Below are positions 24,266 to 35,800 of a stretch of DNA of 64,000 nucleotides, one piece after another. The stretch lies in NCBI GenBank assembly GCA_012845835.1, contig JABAKD010000023.1, forward strand, positions 24,197,046-24,261,045, read 5' to 3'. The translations under genes were made by a program, and so were the position numbers. Source of the DNA: Undaria pinnatifida. Taxonomy: Eukaryota > Sar > Phaeophyceae > Laminariales > Alariaceae. The notes under the pieces are model-generated. The model had not been told where the DNA came from, did no database searches, and saw only the letters and a list, made by a program, of their open reading frames with translations. The number at the start of each line of letters is the position of its first letter. Position 1 is the first letter of the stretch.

Positions 24266-24985
24266 GTAAGTATAGCAGCGCCGAAATGGGGCGCTGCTGT
24301 TGTGCAACAGTTGCCGTACGTACCCAGCAGGGCGCATTTTAGGTGTTGTGCTGTTGCGCCAGGGCAACGGTTCCCGCGAAATCATGCGCACTACTACGCG
24401 CAACACGTGCCGAAGTCGTGTTGAGACTCTACTTTAGAACTGCGGAACACGTTGCTGCGCGCAACACGGGCTGGCGGCCCAAATTGCGCTCAGGTACCCA
24501 GTCGTCCCGTCTACTCTGGCTTTGCTATACCGTCACAACAATCACAAACAAGTCGGCAACAATCAAACATAGGTAGTCTACACATGTTCCGCTTGGAGTC
24601 AAAACCTGGTGCAGTCAGAGACCAAGCAATAATCGCACGCCACGAGCCCTGCGATTGCCCCAAAACTTCTTGCCTCATAATCTGCTTGTTATGATCTTAC
24701 TGCGCTGTCATCTCGTTTATGTGCTTACGTTTGTTAATTCATGTTCCGTTATTATCTACTCCATAGACTAGACAACGGTTGGGCAGTAAGGAAACATGAA
24801 ATCATACAAGTAACGAAAGAGCCTGTCGTGTGAACGACATAATGAAATAATGACGTGGGCAGCAGTGCAACGAAATGCATACCGTAGGCAGCGATTAAGA
24901 TTAAAAACACACACCACAAAGTCCCGTTATTATCTACCACATAGGCAGTCATAGCCAAAGAGCCCTTCCGATGAACAGTTGAAAC

Positions 24986-25029
24986 CCAGGTGGAATACCC
25001 ATTTTACAGATAGATGTTGTACCTGGGTT
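24986..25029. other. Inverted repeat AACCCAGGT / ACCTGGGTT
   Basis: A perfect 9-bp inverted repeat with about 25 nt between the arms. In SD2B the right arm is changed (ACTAGGGTT at about 61,946), so the potential hairpin is not conserved. Confidence 0.6.
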
Positions 25030-25110
25030 TTCACCTCAAAAACAGGAACGATGTTTTCAACCAATCGCGGGTGACTTAAACTATTGGGATTTTCAAAACC
25101 ATGGAAATAA

Positions 25111-25131
25111 CCCTGACCCTAACCCTGACCC
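25111..25131 (-). repeat. Interstitial telomere-like repeat, reverse orientation (SD2A)
   Basis: CCCTGACCCTAACCCTGACC on the plus strand. Copy B at 62,035-62,056 has the GA and AA variants swapped. Confidence 0.7.
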
Positions 25132-25637
25132 ATACGAAATACCGGTCGAAGTGCCCCAGCATGACGTCCTAGTGACGTCACTGGGGTGAAACGGTTGAAA
25201 AAAAAACAATAACGTATCACTGCCAATCGCGTAGTCCGTGTGATATCGTGTACCTGGTATTGTTTACTTTATTTGAGGCGCTATGTGTTTTCGGGTGAAA
25301 ACGGATCAGGTATATTATACCTGTTTTGGTTATAGCCCCGCAAATATCTCCCGCACATTGGGAATGCATGGGTATGTTTCGTTTCTCTTCGTGAGGACTG
25401 TGTTCACTCAAAGGGAGCTCGCCTAACAGCCAATAAGAGAGCGTACAAACTGCCTTCCAAGATCCGCGCGGCCACCTTGTTAGGTCTGCTGCCCAAAAGC
25501 CACGGTCGACTCCCAGAATGAACGCGATCGGTGCTCTGCGCCCCTAGAGCGTAGTAGATAGTCTAGAGTTTTAGCTATAGTAATATCTCTTGCAACTTAT
25601 GCCCTCCCCTCCCCCCCCCCCGTTTGATTTCCTACAG

Positions 25638-25675
25638 GCAACTGGCGGTGCGGCGGCATCCTGTCGCGACCAACG
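25638..25675 (+). CDS. Candidate 38-nt exon with strong splice signals (SD2A)
   Basis: A tract of 13 C residues plus GTTTGATTTCCTACAG precedes GCAACTGGCGGTGCGGCGGC, and the exon ends at CAACG before GTAAGT. It is identical in SD2B (62,562-62,599). It could belong to the same gene as the 23.6-24.3 kb exons, but the connecting phases cannot be proved. Confidence 0.35.
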
Positions 25676-25700
25676 GTAAGTCTCGCCGAATCGAGGCATC

Positions 25701-25822
25701 GTGAACAGAGTCGCGCTTGCTGTATGTAGTACCCCCTTGAACGTCTCTGACAGACGGTACATACGTGAACAGAGTTGCGTCTGCTGTATGTGGTACCCCC
25801 TTGAACGTCATTGACAGACGGT
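25701..25822 (+). repeat. Two-unit 64-bp tandem repeat
   Basis: GTGAACAGAGT(C/T)GCG...TGAACGTC...TGACAGACGGTA occurs at 25,701 and again at 25,765. The same pair is in SD2B from about 62,626. Confidence 0.8.
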
Positions 25823-26475
25823 ATAATAATACTGTATACAATAGCAATTGCACGTCATGTTGCTCCGATATATGAACATGCGGGCACGGTACAGAAAAAC
25901 ACAATACTATGGGGCGTCCAAGTATCGGTCCGTGAAACATGTAGAAGTACAATACGGGCGATCATCGCTCGCCACGAGGCCAGGTACGGCAATATTACCG
26001 GAGTGAAGCTCCATGAGACGCGTGGCGAACACCCGGGAGCGCTTCACCAACAACGCGCGCCACGACAGTGATGCCAGGGTACATACAACTTTTGGGCCAA
26101 TTGTTTCTGATTGACGGTATGATACTGTTAATGTTAACAGTCAACTGAGGAAGTACCCAATACCGTTGAAATCTAGCTTTTGTTGTGTACATACATGTTT
26201 GTTTATTTAGTTACATGACAGATTGTGTTGCTCATCGGGTTAAGCGTACAGTTTTGCTCAAAGACAGTGTTGTTTGTATGACGTATCGATCTCCCCAAGT
26301 GGGAGTTCACAAAAAATAGGTGCACCTATCCTTCAGCAGGCGTCATGCTCCCCTCGTTATGAACATAGTCCTCTCACGTACACCCATACCCCCGCGCCCG
26401 GTGTTTAGTAAGCCCATCACAGACATCTTACCCACCCGTGTTTCCCCTCCCTTTCTTCACCTCCTTGCTGCCAAG

Positions 26476-26707
26476 GTGCAATGCCTGCCGCGACCGCACA
26501 GTGTGCGGCTCGAACATGCGGCGACTCTTACCGAGCAACAGGATCGAGTGCTACCGCGCCCCTCGCAGAAACGACAGTGGCCTCCATGGGTTGGTGCTCG
26601 GCAATTCGGCACCTTCTTACGCCATGGATGATGTGGGTGCAGCTATGTCTTCTATGTTTCAGGAGAAATTATTGCCGATTGAACCGACTCATCGTAGGCG
26701 CATTTGA
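26476..26707 (+). CDS. Candidate exon with Cys cluster (SD2A)
   Basis: After CTTGCTGCCAAG the frame reads GAMPAATAQ in one register and CNACRDRTVCGSNMRRLL in another; the second continues to EKLLPIEPTHRRRI and a stop at 26,705-26,707. The Cys spacing and charged composition look coding. The stretch is identical in SD2B (63,400-63,631), which gives no test of selection. Function unknown. Confidence 0.25.
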
Positions 26708-27942
26708 AAGCTTTCGTCCAGTGCCACTGCACATAGACTACATATCAAACATCATTTTCTTTTTAGCATCCCTTTTTTTCATCCCAGCTCAGCTCGTGAG
26801 AGGTTGTTACCGTCAGCGGCCTTCTGAAAAAGCCATGGTCATATGTGTCTTACCTTCTCCCCCACGGCACGTGCCCTCGTTTTATCCCGCATAGGCTTCA
26901 GCATTTCCACTTTCAGCTTTTTATGCTCGTCGATTTCCATTGAACCGTGCAAATCCACCCTCTCGCGCTGTCCCCTAGTCAATATTTTGAGCAAAAAAAT
27001 GTTCCTGCGAGCACGAACACGCACTCGGGAGGATTCGAACCCGACTTTATCAGGGACAAGACTCATGTCCTACTCCACGGTGAACGCCTCTATCCCATTA
27101 TTATCTATGATCGAATTGATTTACGCTACAGTAGGTGGAGCAGGGACGCACTTATACAAGCAAGCATGACGTACTTTAACTCTCTTCTTCCAAAAGAAAA
27201 GTTGGCTAATTTACTCGAATCGCCGTGCGCGCTAATATGCCGCTGTTGTAGCTTACGTGAAGTGCTGTGATAATACAGGCAGCACGATCAGCGATGGTTA
27301 AGGTTTTGGTCCAAATCTAGGGTGAAGATAGTATATGAACGCGTCAAACTCGCTATTCACAGTGGTTTCGCCTACACTCTCCCTTCGCCTGTCCTGTGAT
27401 GCGCTTTTGTTGTTTTCCAGCTGCACCTGTCCATGAACTGCCTACGGCTGGACTCGAAACAAACAAACTCCAACCAGCACGCCGCTCACACGTACGTATT
27501 GACGCCTGCTACAAGAGGGGCAGTATCACTGTTAGCGTAATTTGTTCTGCCTGGACTAGCTCCCCAAAATATGAACTACTCTATCCCACCGGACAACTAT
27601 TAATGCAGTAGCTTTAGTGTTTTCCAACATGATTCCATGCACATACAATACGTAGACCATGGGATTGTTCATCGGGTTCCACGGCCATTTTCTCTGGAAT
27701 AAGGAATTGGGGGGAGTGTCGAGTTCCTCAAGTGAAGAGTACCGAATATCATTTTAGGTGCAGCTCTACAGCAGCATGCGCCTCTATCTACCTCTACCTT
27801 GTATTTCGCGCCCCTCGCTTGCGTCGGCATTATAAGTTTGTACGTGTGCCCGGTTTGTGTATAATACGAAGTATGCAAAATTGAACAATATACGGATCCA
27901 CGGACAAGACACCTCGTCCCCCTTACCGGCCAATAACTTGAC

Positions 27943-28225
27943 TCAACATGCCCATGCGTGTTCAGCGGGGACAAATCCAGGGGCAACTTCTCCCTTTGGG
28001 AATCTCCGAACATCATACTTCAAGGTGCCGCCTTGGGATGTGCTGAGGCGAACGGCCGCAAGTACAAGGCAGACGAAGGAGTCCCACGCCGCGTGTTCGG
28101 CAGCGTCAACACCAGAGCCATTGTTGGCGGAGAGGTACCTCGCCATGGGTTCGACGAAGTAAGCACCAAATCCGTCAGCACGAGGCCCGTTGTCCACGCA
28201 ACTGCCGCCACCGAGGCTGGGGTGA
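27943..28225 (-). pseudogene. Possible RNase H-like retroelement fragment
   Basis: Read on the minus strand after a CCCCTCACCCCAG acceptor-like tract: LGGGSCVDNGPRADGFGAYF, then VEPMARYL, AEHAAWDSFVCLVLAAVRL. The order D..GFGAYF - YL - E..A - V.AA resembles the beta strands and acidic residues of RNase H-fold domains in retroelements. The plus strand also has an open frame here (27,958-28,524), but its composition is less protein-like. No other retroelement domain is seen nearby. Confidence 0.3.
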
Positions 28226-29697
28226 GGGGCAGCATCCGCGGACGCAAAACATGGGCCAAAATCGCACGAGGCGGCAGCGATGACGGCGCCGACAACGACC
28301 CGTCACTTTTGCAGGGGAACCAGTACCGTGAACTGGTGGAAGTTAGTTTTTGCTCTGGCGAGAGCTCTCGTCCTCGCTCCGACGTCGTATATAACTCAAG
28401 GCACGACATCGTGCCGAGGACAGGTGGTGAGTGTAATGTAATAATAGCACTGCACGCGCGATTTTCAATGCAACCTATACCCTGCTTTCCGCATATCTAT
28501 ATGCTTGCAGTTACCAGCATATGAGTGTCCGCCATCTTCTCGCACAACATATTAGTAACAACATAACGGAGCAGTGCCGAGGTCCACGTACACCACTACC
28601 CAAGGCCTCACGTCAGCTTATTATGTGATGGGACTGGCGTGCTAACGTCTGGTTTTACCGAAGCCCCCATACATAGATAGGTGGATAGTCCGTCTCAGGT
28701 TTTTGCAGGCAATATGTGCGACGTTATTGTCCGTTTACGCGGTACCAACAATCACTGCGGCGCGGAAGCATGGATGCGTTTTAGTTTACCCACCGTTACA
28801 TAACGAAGCGTGCGTTTCTTTCGTCGATGGTCCGAATTTCATCGAAGGGAACCCGCGCTTTCAGCGCCATTCCTTTCAGCCTCGGCGTAAATTCGTCAAT
28901 GGGGGTACGCGCTTATCACGCCGCTCCCCTCAACCATGGCACGGGTTTGTTTTTAGTCCTGCCGACGATGCCGTTTGTGAGGGGCATGATGGGCGGAGAG
29001 ACAGTGCCCCCAGACAAGTCTGTCTCTTAAGCTAGTCCTTGGTGATTATATCGCCTTTTTTTACCCTCTCTCTGAAGACGTAGGAGAGAATCAGTCCCAC
29101 CAGCTGGATGGCATCTAACAATATAAGGGGCTCTCATCTATCTGTCTAATTTCATATTGATACAAATACAAACCACCATCCTTTATCAATACCGAAACCA
29201 CTGATTACATATGTTTGATGTATTTACCGGCCTTCCAATGCCGTACCATAAAAGGTGCTACATTTGTACGTAGCTATCTTCGAGTTATTTCTATACCCAA
29301 GCAGACTTGACGATTGTGTAGTAGTGCTTATTTGTATTACTGTCATCGCCCAAACACCACACATACATGCAATATTTTGGTGGGGGGCCTCTGTGTTTTT
29401 TCTAGCCATGGCCCGTCCTTTCTGACGAAATAGCGCTTGTTTGTGGAAAATAAAATAGCACGAAACCGCTACCACATACAAGTCGTACATGTGACTGTAT
29501 TTCATATTTCACTTTGGTTATTTCGGGCATCTCGATGACACTCCTCCTCGCCGCATTCTGTCTCATGATACGTTTGGACAATTCGTCCTGCAGATTTCTC
29601 CTACTTCCAGACACGCCGAGCCAGCCACCGCTCCGCCTCAATCCCGCCGAGACGATCACCGGCTGGTAGGCCTGCTTCCTCGGCTTCTGTTGCCCTC

Positions 29698-29957
29698 ATG
29701 ACAGCTGGTAGCACCGTCGATTGGGACCCGGTCAGGTACGATGCACCTCACTTGGGAGACGCTTCAACTTCGTTCTGTGACGATAAGAAACAGGCAGCGA
29801 TGGAGGCGGGTCGTGCCAACCTCACAATGCAACAGACCCTTGAACCACCACGCCGTGGTGCGAGTTTCCAGTTGCATCGGGGGAGGATTCTGACTCAAAG
29901 AAAAGGCTGGACGCGCTGGAAGTGCCCCGTGTGTCTCGTGTTTTGCGAAGCAACGAG
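29698..29957 (+). CDS. Hypothetical ORF or exon
   Basis: The ATG at 29,698 gives MTAGSTVDWDPVRYDAPHLG ... KGWTRWKCPVCLVFCEAT, ending at a GTGAGT donor-like site near 29,957 (unspliced stop at 29,989). It has a CPVC pair and no family I recognise. A competing minus-strand frame (29,402-29,659) lies just upstream, with NLQDELSKRIMRQNAARRS. The pair could be divergent exons or noise. Confidence 0.25.
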
Positions 29958-31854
29958 TGAGTGCAGCGATATTCCTATTATTTGCTTGTGAGCTTATGGT
30001 GAAAGCTTAACAACGTGGTAGGCCCAATATTATAGATCCAGGAAAAATAGCCCCCAAACATGAAAGAAAAAACATTCGATACATCGATTTATTGAGCAAA
30101 CTACAGCAAATCAAGACGATTGGGTCGCCGTTCAGTCAGCTGGTCGGTGTTTGGGTGCAAGTCTTCGATCTGTGCATTGACTCTTGAAGGGCTGGCAACG
30201 CGACGGCTCAATTTTTCGGAAGTTCGAAGCTTGCTCGTAAATAAATCCAAAAACAAACGAGAGGCTGATCATGCCGATAATCCCGTCTTTAGAGCCTCCC
30301 ACCACTTAAGCAGACCACCCGTGGTCCTGGTTAAGGAATAGGGAGCAGCGCTTGCACGGGTTAGGTAGGAATGATCTTAGTCGTGGCCATCACACTGCAT
30401 TATACCCGTATGTTTGCCAGATTTAGGACGCTTTAACGATGCATCAAGCACCCCCTAGCCATATATTAATAGTAGCATTGCATGTTTCTGCGCCTATTTC
30501 GCATCCATGTTTGTGTCTGTTTATGCCTTCAATTTCGTGTTCGACCGGTTACACTGTCTTGTATCATTTTCTTCAGCCCGCGGTTTTTGTCGGAGAGTAC
30601 CCGCACCAGGCCGAATTCTGGCCGTGAATCGACCACGACCACGCTGAACACCGGCAGGCTTGATACTGGCCGTGAACCGACTATGGCCTCGGTGAACGAC
30701 GGATGGCAACCCAATCTTCCGCAGCCAGAATCCCCTCACTCCTTCTCCTAAGGTGAGGCAGGGGGAAACAACATTGTGGCGTGCTGTTGACAAGCAACGG
30801 ACAATATTTCAAACAAGAGCATAACATAGGGCCACGAGAACTATAACGCTTCAACAAGAGGTAAAAACAAATATACATTGAGTCTTGCATTGGTGCACCA
30901 TCCCCTTCGCATGCCGAATAAAGTAAAGTAGTTCAACGTGAAGACAACAAGGAAGCACACTAAAAAAAAAAACCGGTAGTCTAACGGAGTACAACCATGT
31001 GATACGTCAATTATTGGCATTCTTAACAACAGCAGTTCGAAATGCGTACCGTCACCTTGACAATTGATTATCTACCAGAATAAAAAACCACCCAGATTAA
31101 TAAACAATACTCAGAAATAGACGATTGCCATAAACTATACTTGCCGTTCGAGCCATCCATGCACCAGTTCCTACTGGTACTCATCGTACGATCTTAAATT
31201 TCCATCCACCCCCCACCCCTCACCCGCTCACCGCCGGTAATACAACTTTATTTTTTATTTTCCCTCCGATAACGTAGCTTAAACACCATTCCGATAAAAA
31301 TCGAACACCCTTCCGTAAGACTGGAATACCTGTTTCCTGTGACTTTCCGCCAGTATTTTCCAAGTTCTCTTTCCCCATACTCGTACGTTTTGATTTTATG
31401 ATAAAAAAATCTTGGGACTTCCGCACCTGTTAGATATTGGCCTCGTTAAAAACAGGTTATATGGATCCCGTGCAAAAAATCACCCCGCTGTAAACCCTGA
31501 TGTGATACATACATGGAGAAATATCAACAACAGCATGCCATGAACACCCTTAGACTATATAATTAATGCATACAGCGAGATCTAAACTTATTCACGGTAA
31601 CATAAGACAACACCAAGTACTCGATCACAATATTCTCTTTGGATCTCGCACCGTTCGTCTAGTAGCTCCTTTTAATTTTGCGAACCACTCCATGTTATAC
31701 GCCCCCCTTCCCTCATGGTTTTATTTTTAATGTACAACCAGGTATTGAACAGCTGGTGCATTCCGCATCCTTCAGGGTATACCCCCTAAAAACGGGTTTT
31801 ATATGGTTTTGTGCGGAGAGTGATTACACCATTAATGACTGAATGTCATTGCAT

Positions 31855-32030
31855 CACCCTGTTGGCCCTTGTACTAGCTAGCACTAAGGGGTGTTATTGG
31901 CCTTTATTCTTCATGAGGACGTGCGCACCGCATAACACGCGCGCGACAGGAGTATCACACACAGCAAATATGAGTCTCGACGAAATCTTCGATTTCACAG
32001 CTGTTGTAGTGTATAGACTACATAATTATA
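31855..32030 (-). repeat. Dispersed repeat family R, copy R5 (most diverged)
   Basis: Diverged along its whole length but alignable from CACCCTGTTGGCCC to CACAGCTGTTGTAGTG. The plus strand here reads GVSHTANMSLDEIFDFTAVV, keeping the peptide seen in the other copies. Confidence 0.75.
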
Positions 32031-32426
32031 ATAAAACGAAGGTAGATTTCGTGCATACGGAGACGCTACCCACATAGAATATATTGCCGGATTTTGTCCT
32101 CGACGCGTTGCCTAAATCAACAATAATGGTATACCCGCTTTGCGGTAGGGGTTGGGCTCCTTGAAGCCAGAGATTTCTCGCTCGACTAAAGGCCTACAAC
32201 AGCACCCACAATCTGTGGACTATGGGTCTGTTGTGTATGTTCCAAACGTTGCCGTTAGATGCCTAGTCCATGGGGTTGTGTACCGGGATCAGCATATACA
32301 ACTTATATCATAGTCGCCTGTTAGGGGGGGTATAGAGCTCCCTACCTACGAGAGGGGCCTCATAAACGTTACTGGCAGGGCTACCCGTACCGTGGCACCC
32401 CCCGGTATTAACATATATCAGCACAC

Positions 32427-32878
32427 ATGTCTCCCGCTTCCCTCACGTTAAACAGTGCTTACCCCGGCTGTCCCCATCTCCCCCCGTTATTCCGATCTCG
32501 TCATGTTCGCGTGGTACTCATCGATTTCAAGTACGATGGGGTATTTCCGGTGGTCAGGGACGTCACCGGTATCCCGCCGCGCCCTGCGCTTGCTTGGGGA
32601 CCGGGTGCTTCCTAGACCGGTACTATCACCAGACAAATCTCGTCAATGTGGTAGTATTGTTCAGCTGCCGATGGTTTGTAGCCCGCCGCGAGATGCACGG
32701 CTATATTTTCACATATGGGGGGCTTTTTTACGTGGCAAGACCGCTTATCCATGGGAAGGCTGAGTGGTCTCATGTATATGTACCACGTTCGGATACAATG
32801 TCATGTCCCCCCTCGACTCGTGGTGTTAGCACTGCGAACGAGAATAGCGTTGATAGGCGGCAACTAGCGGCAAGCTGA
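32427..32878 (+). pseudogene. Frameshifted unrecognised protein
   Basis: Frame one (32,427-32,615) reads MSPASLTLNSAYPGCPHLPP, then RVVLIDFKYDGVFPVVRDV. Around 32,594-32,615 a second frame takes over with CFLDRYYHQTNLVNVVVLF, GYIFTYGGLFYVARPLIHGK and HVYVPRSDTMSCPP to a stop at 32,876-32,878. Both halves look like one beta-rich protein joined across a frameshift. I do not recognise it. It stands in a region that is not part of either duplication. Confidence 0.35.
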
Positions 32879-33212
32879 GCGAATTTATTTGGACGGTAGT
32901 TTTTGATCTGACAGCAGTAACTTGACATAGCAGTGTCGTCCGAGAGCACCGCGTCCGATTCCACGATCTATATTGAGATGAGAATATCTGGGGTATGTTG
33001 AAGGGTGACGGTAGGTCGCCTTAAGACTTTTTTCTGAAGACACCCCTACACAGTGGTCGTATGGCTGTGCTCGTAGGGTAACAGTAACCTGTCGTACTCG
33101 AGAGATAACTGTACACCCCAGTCAGTACAGTGTTGCTGCAGGCGGCTGGCTATATTTCGGTGGATGGTGCATTAACACAGTAACGCTAGGGCCATAAAGA
33201 GGAACGGGTTGG

Positions 33213-33617
33213 TTGCTGAACCGTACATGTGATACATCGTGGGGACTACGATACGTTCTTCCTACCAACGTTAACGTAGTACTCCCAAGCGGGGGGAAGC
33301 CCCGTTCAATTGGATCTCACGCGGCCACCAAGAAATTGTCTTATCTATTTTCGTTTATGAGGGCAAAGAAAGGGTCGTGGAGAGACTGGCCGCTTAACTG
33401 CTGGTTAGCTCCCACGCGGCCCTGGGGAGAACAACGGTGGTATAGTGTGATGACGTGTGTCGTACGGTTGTGCCTTTGGATAAAGATCCCCGTGGAATGG
33501 AATTGGACGAGTCGATCGAGAGATGAGCTGGCCAATTTTGTTCGTCAGGTACGCTGTACCACGGCGTTCTCAAACGCGTGGAGGTTTTCTTTTTGTGGTA
33601 CGCCTTTTTTACAGTAA
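33213..33617 (+). pseudogene. Unrecognised ORF
   Basis: An open frame of 134 codons with LSYLFSFMRAKKGSWRDWPL and EWNWTSRSRDELANFVRQV. It may belong to the same decayed gene cluster as the 32.4 and 34.1 kb frames, all on the plus strand. No motif. Confidence 0.2.
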
Positions 33618-33642
33618 GTGTGGACACCATGTTGTTTTGTGG

Positions 33643-33671
33643 TGAACAACGTCCCCGGTTTTGTTCACCAG
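33643..33671. other. Inverted repeat GGTGAACAA / TTGTTCACC
   Basis: A perfect 9-bp inverted repeat with an 11-nt loop, bracketed by GTGTGGACACC (33,619) and GTGTGGACATC (33,671) as direct repeats. Confidence 0.65.
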
Positions 33672-34057
33672 TGTGGACATCGCCCGCCCGAGTGTATTGG
33701 ATGGGGCGACCGAGGAGTTGAGTTGTTATTTGGCGAGCGAACGAATGCATGCGTGGGGGCCAAACCGGTGATGTACCTACGTACCGGAAAACGATGGTAG
33801 GGGGGGGCGGGTGAGTGAGAGCTGGGGGAGAACATTGATATATTGATTGATATTCGAGCGGATATTATCATCGCGGGACGTTGCACTCTACGTACCGTGC
33901 TTAGCCCCCCGCCAATCTTAGTACATGTGTGGTCGGTCGGAGCGTTAGTGGATGTTGGTACACTCTGGGTCATTTAAGCACTGCGACGTTGCATTGGCCA
34001 GCATGGCGTTTCGGGTCTTACGTGGTAGGAGCCCCGGTTAACGTCAGATAGTACACA

Positions 34058-34417
34058 ATGGGTTCGGTGTTGTCTTACGCGAAATACGTTGCTACGGGAC
34101 GAGGGCGACCCGTTTTTGAGACGCACGCCAAGCAGTTGTTAGGTGGTGAGTGTGAGAGCTTGTGCGGTACGAGCGCACTTTGACACAGGAGCTGCACCAA
34201 ACCATGTGTCAAGTCCTCCTTATGAGTGTGCGTGGGTTATCAACGATGGATATATACGCTGTACTATAAGAACCAGGAAGAAAGAAAAGCCCTCCTACGA
34301 GGGTGGCGTTGGAGCAGAGAACCTGATGAAAAAAATGCCCTTGGCATGCTGAATATTAGTACTACAGTACGAGTGATGGGGAACATATCGAACTTGGAAA
34401 CGCGCGCTCGATGTTAG
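34058..34417 (+). CDS. Candidate two-exon small gene
   Basis: The ATG at 34,058 opens MGSVLSYAKYVATGRGRPVF and runs to a GTGAGT donor at 34,146. An 81-nt intron would end at TATGAG 34,226, and the exon 34,227-34,417 continues in phase with CVGYQRWIYTLYYKNQEERK, GWRWSREPDEKNALGML and TAG. Without the intron the frame has two stops between the blocks, which the intron removes. The product would be about 92 residues, rich in Trp, Tyr and Arg. The family is not recognised, and the weak acceptor (no pyrimidine tract) keeps confidence low. Confidence 0.3.
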
Positions 34418-35569
34418 CGTCCAAATGTCCACCTGAGATACGGCCTTTTAACTGGTCCGTACAAAAGAATGGACCCTAGACATTACCAGCGTAGGGTAGC
34501 GGCACGCGCACGCGCTAGTCCACGGCTAGAAGGCGGGAAAATTAGCAACGCGTGTCTCGCCTCAATGTCATGGCAGAGTCGTGTGGGGAAATGTCGGCTT
34601 GCTTGAAGATCGGAACGTGGAGATATTGTGTTATGTGACATGCCTCTGTAGGTCATTCTGAAGTGTCGCTCGTAGAAATGGAGTAGAGCGCAAGCAAGGC
34701 AAGAACTGTCGAAATGTCTAGGGAAGTGTCCGAATTGATTTGCGTGGTCTATATCAATTAGCATGGTGTTATGTCTTGATCGATGAGGGCTACACGTTGT
34801 GTGGTACATGACCGTAGATAGGTAAGAGAATAACACGTACGGTAGATCAGGTGTGGTAGGGGAAATCTCGATGGGGAAGTGATCTTCACGGAACAGGAAG
34901 CGCATCAAACCAACACGAGCACGCTTCGACGCCAGAATGTTTGGGTACATCATTTTAACCCTAGTAGGTTAGGTTCGCGAGGCTACATAACTCAGCTAAG
35001 CGAACCAGGCGTGTTTTTGTGCGGGAGAGGGACGAAGTGAAGCAGGAAGGGAGCCCCAGCACAGAGAAGCATTCTACCAGGTGCCCTGGAGTATAATGTA
35101 GTACAAACGGAGGTACGACGAGAGAATTTAGTTTACCACACGTGACATGCTGCAACCACATTGAAAATACACAACTTGTGTTGTAGAGTAAAACGTACAT
35201 AACTGTATGTACACGCGGTACTAGAGGGTATTCGAATATTCAAGGTGTATGGGAAAGAACGCAAGCACGTAAATGCGTAAGAGTTGCAAAAACAGAAAAA
35301 CAGCCAGGCGAGGAGCGTTGAGGCCGGTGGGGTGGTGTTTTCGCCTTTGGTGTGTGTAGTTGGTATTTGGCACCGCGCGCAATCGCCCTTGATATGATTT
35401 CGACGCGAGTGACGGACACCAGAAGAGTAAGCGGTATTTTTTTGATGTAACGGATATGTTTTGCAAATCAAGAAGGAGAGGGCGGCGTCATGTCTTGCGT
35501 AGCCGGTATTATTAGCTTCTATAGGTATATTTGTATAGCCCGGATTGTGAGCTCTGCCATAGCCTCGGG

Positions 35570-35800
35570 TCACATAATACCCCCCTTCTTCCCCACTCCA
35601 TCTCCAGATTTTTGCCTGACATTGATGCTCGTGCGTAGAGTCCTGTTCGCAACGCTCGGAGGCTGTCCTTGTGATTTTGTACATGCGTGAAAGTCGGTAT
35701 ACCATTCGAACAACGTGCTGTTCTTCGGATATCTTTTGAGGTATACGTGTTCGGTGTGCCAAAATTTCGTTGTTTTGTTGTAATTGAGGTCTTGCATCAA
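35570..35800 (-). CDS. Unrecognised minus-strand ORF
   Basis: It reads MQDLNYNKTTKFWHTEHVYL, then STLFEWYTDFHACTKSQGQP. A second minus frame (35,133-36,041) overlaps it and reads KRDGMIYWTIPQLTIEEPHQ upstream of a run of seven C. A frameshift in that C run would join the two readable parts. No family is recognised. Confidence 0.25.
   Translation of the reverse strand: MMQDLNYNKTTKFWHTEHVYLKRYPKNSTLFEWYTDFHACTKSQGQPPSVANRTLRTSINVRQKSGDGVGKKGGIM

Larger units (their letters stand above)
19770..27075 (+). repeat. Segmental duplication SD2, copy A
   Basis: Colinear with 56,208-64,000 from TAGTCTATATATTTGGC to the window end. Copy B has an extra 500-bp TIR element (56,800-57,299) and many small indels. 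The last 1.4 kb (25.6-27.1 kb against 62.5-64.0 kb) is almost identical, unlike the rest. The right-hand limit is unknown because copy B leaves the window. Confidence 0.95.
27076..31854. other. Accessory region with weak coding signals
   Basis: Apart from the RNase H-like block and the 29.7-kb ORF, I see only unassigned frames, such as 28,827-29,030 (plus; AFSAIPFSLGVNSSMGVRAY) and 30,439-30,627. No repeats longer than about 20 bp were noticed. The unit-B counterpart is outside the window. Confidence 0.4.

Noticed and set aside
27020..27050. tRNA-like GGTTCGAATCC on the minus strand (also near 63,950)
   Set aside because: The T-arm stem does not pair and no acceptor, D or anticodon arms can be folded around it.
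34483..34953. 156-codon minus-strand frame
   Set aside because: No motif or splice signals, and composition like surrounding DNA, so there is not enough to call a gene.
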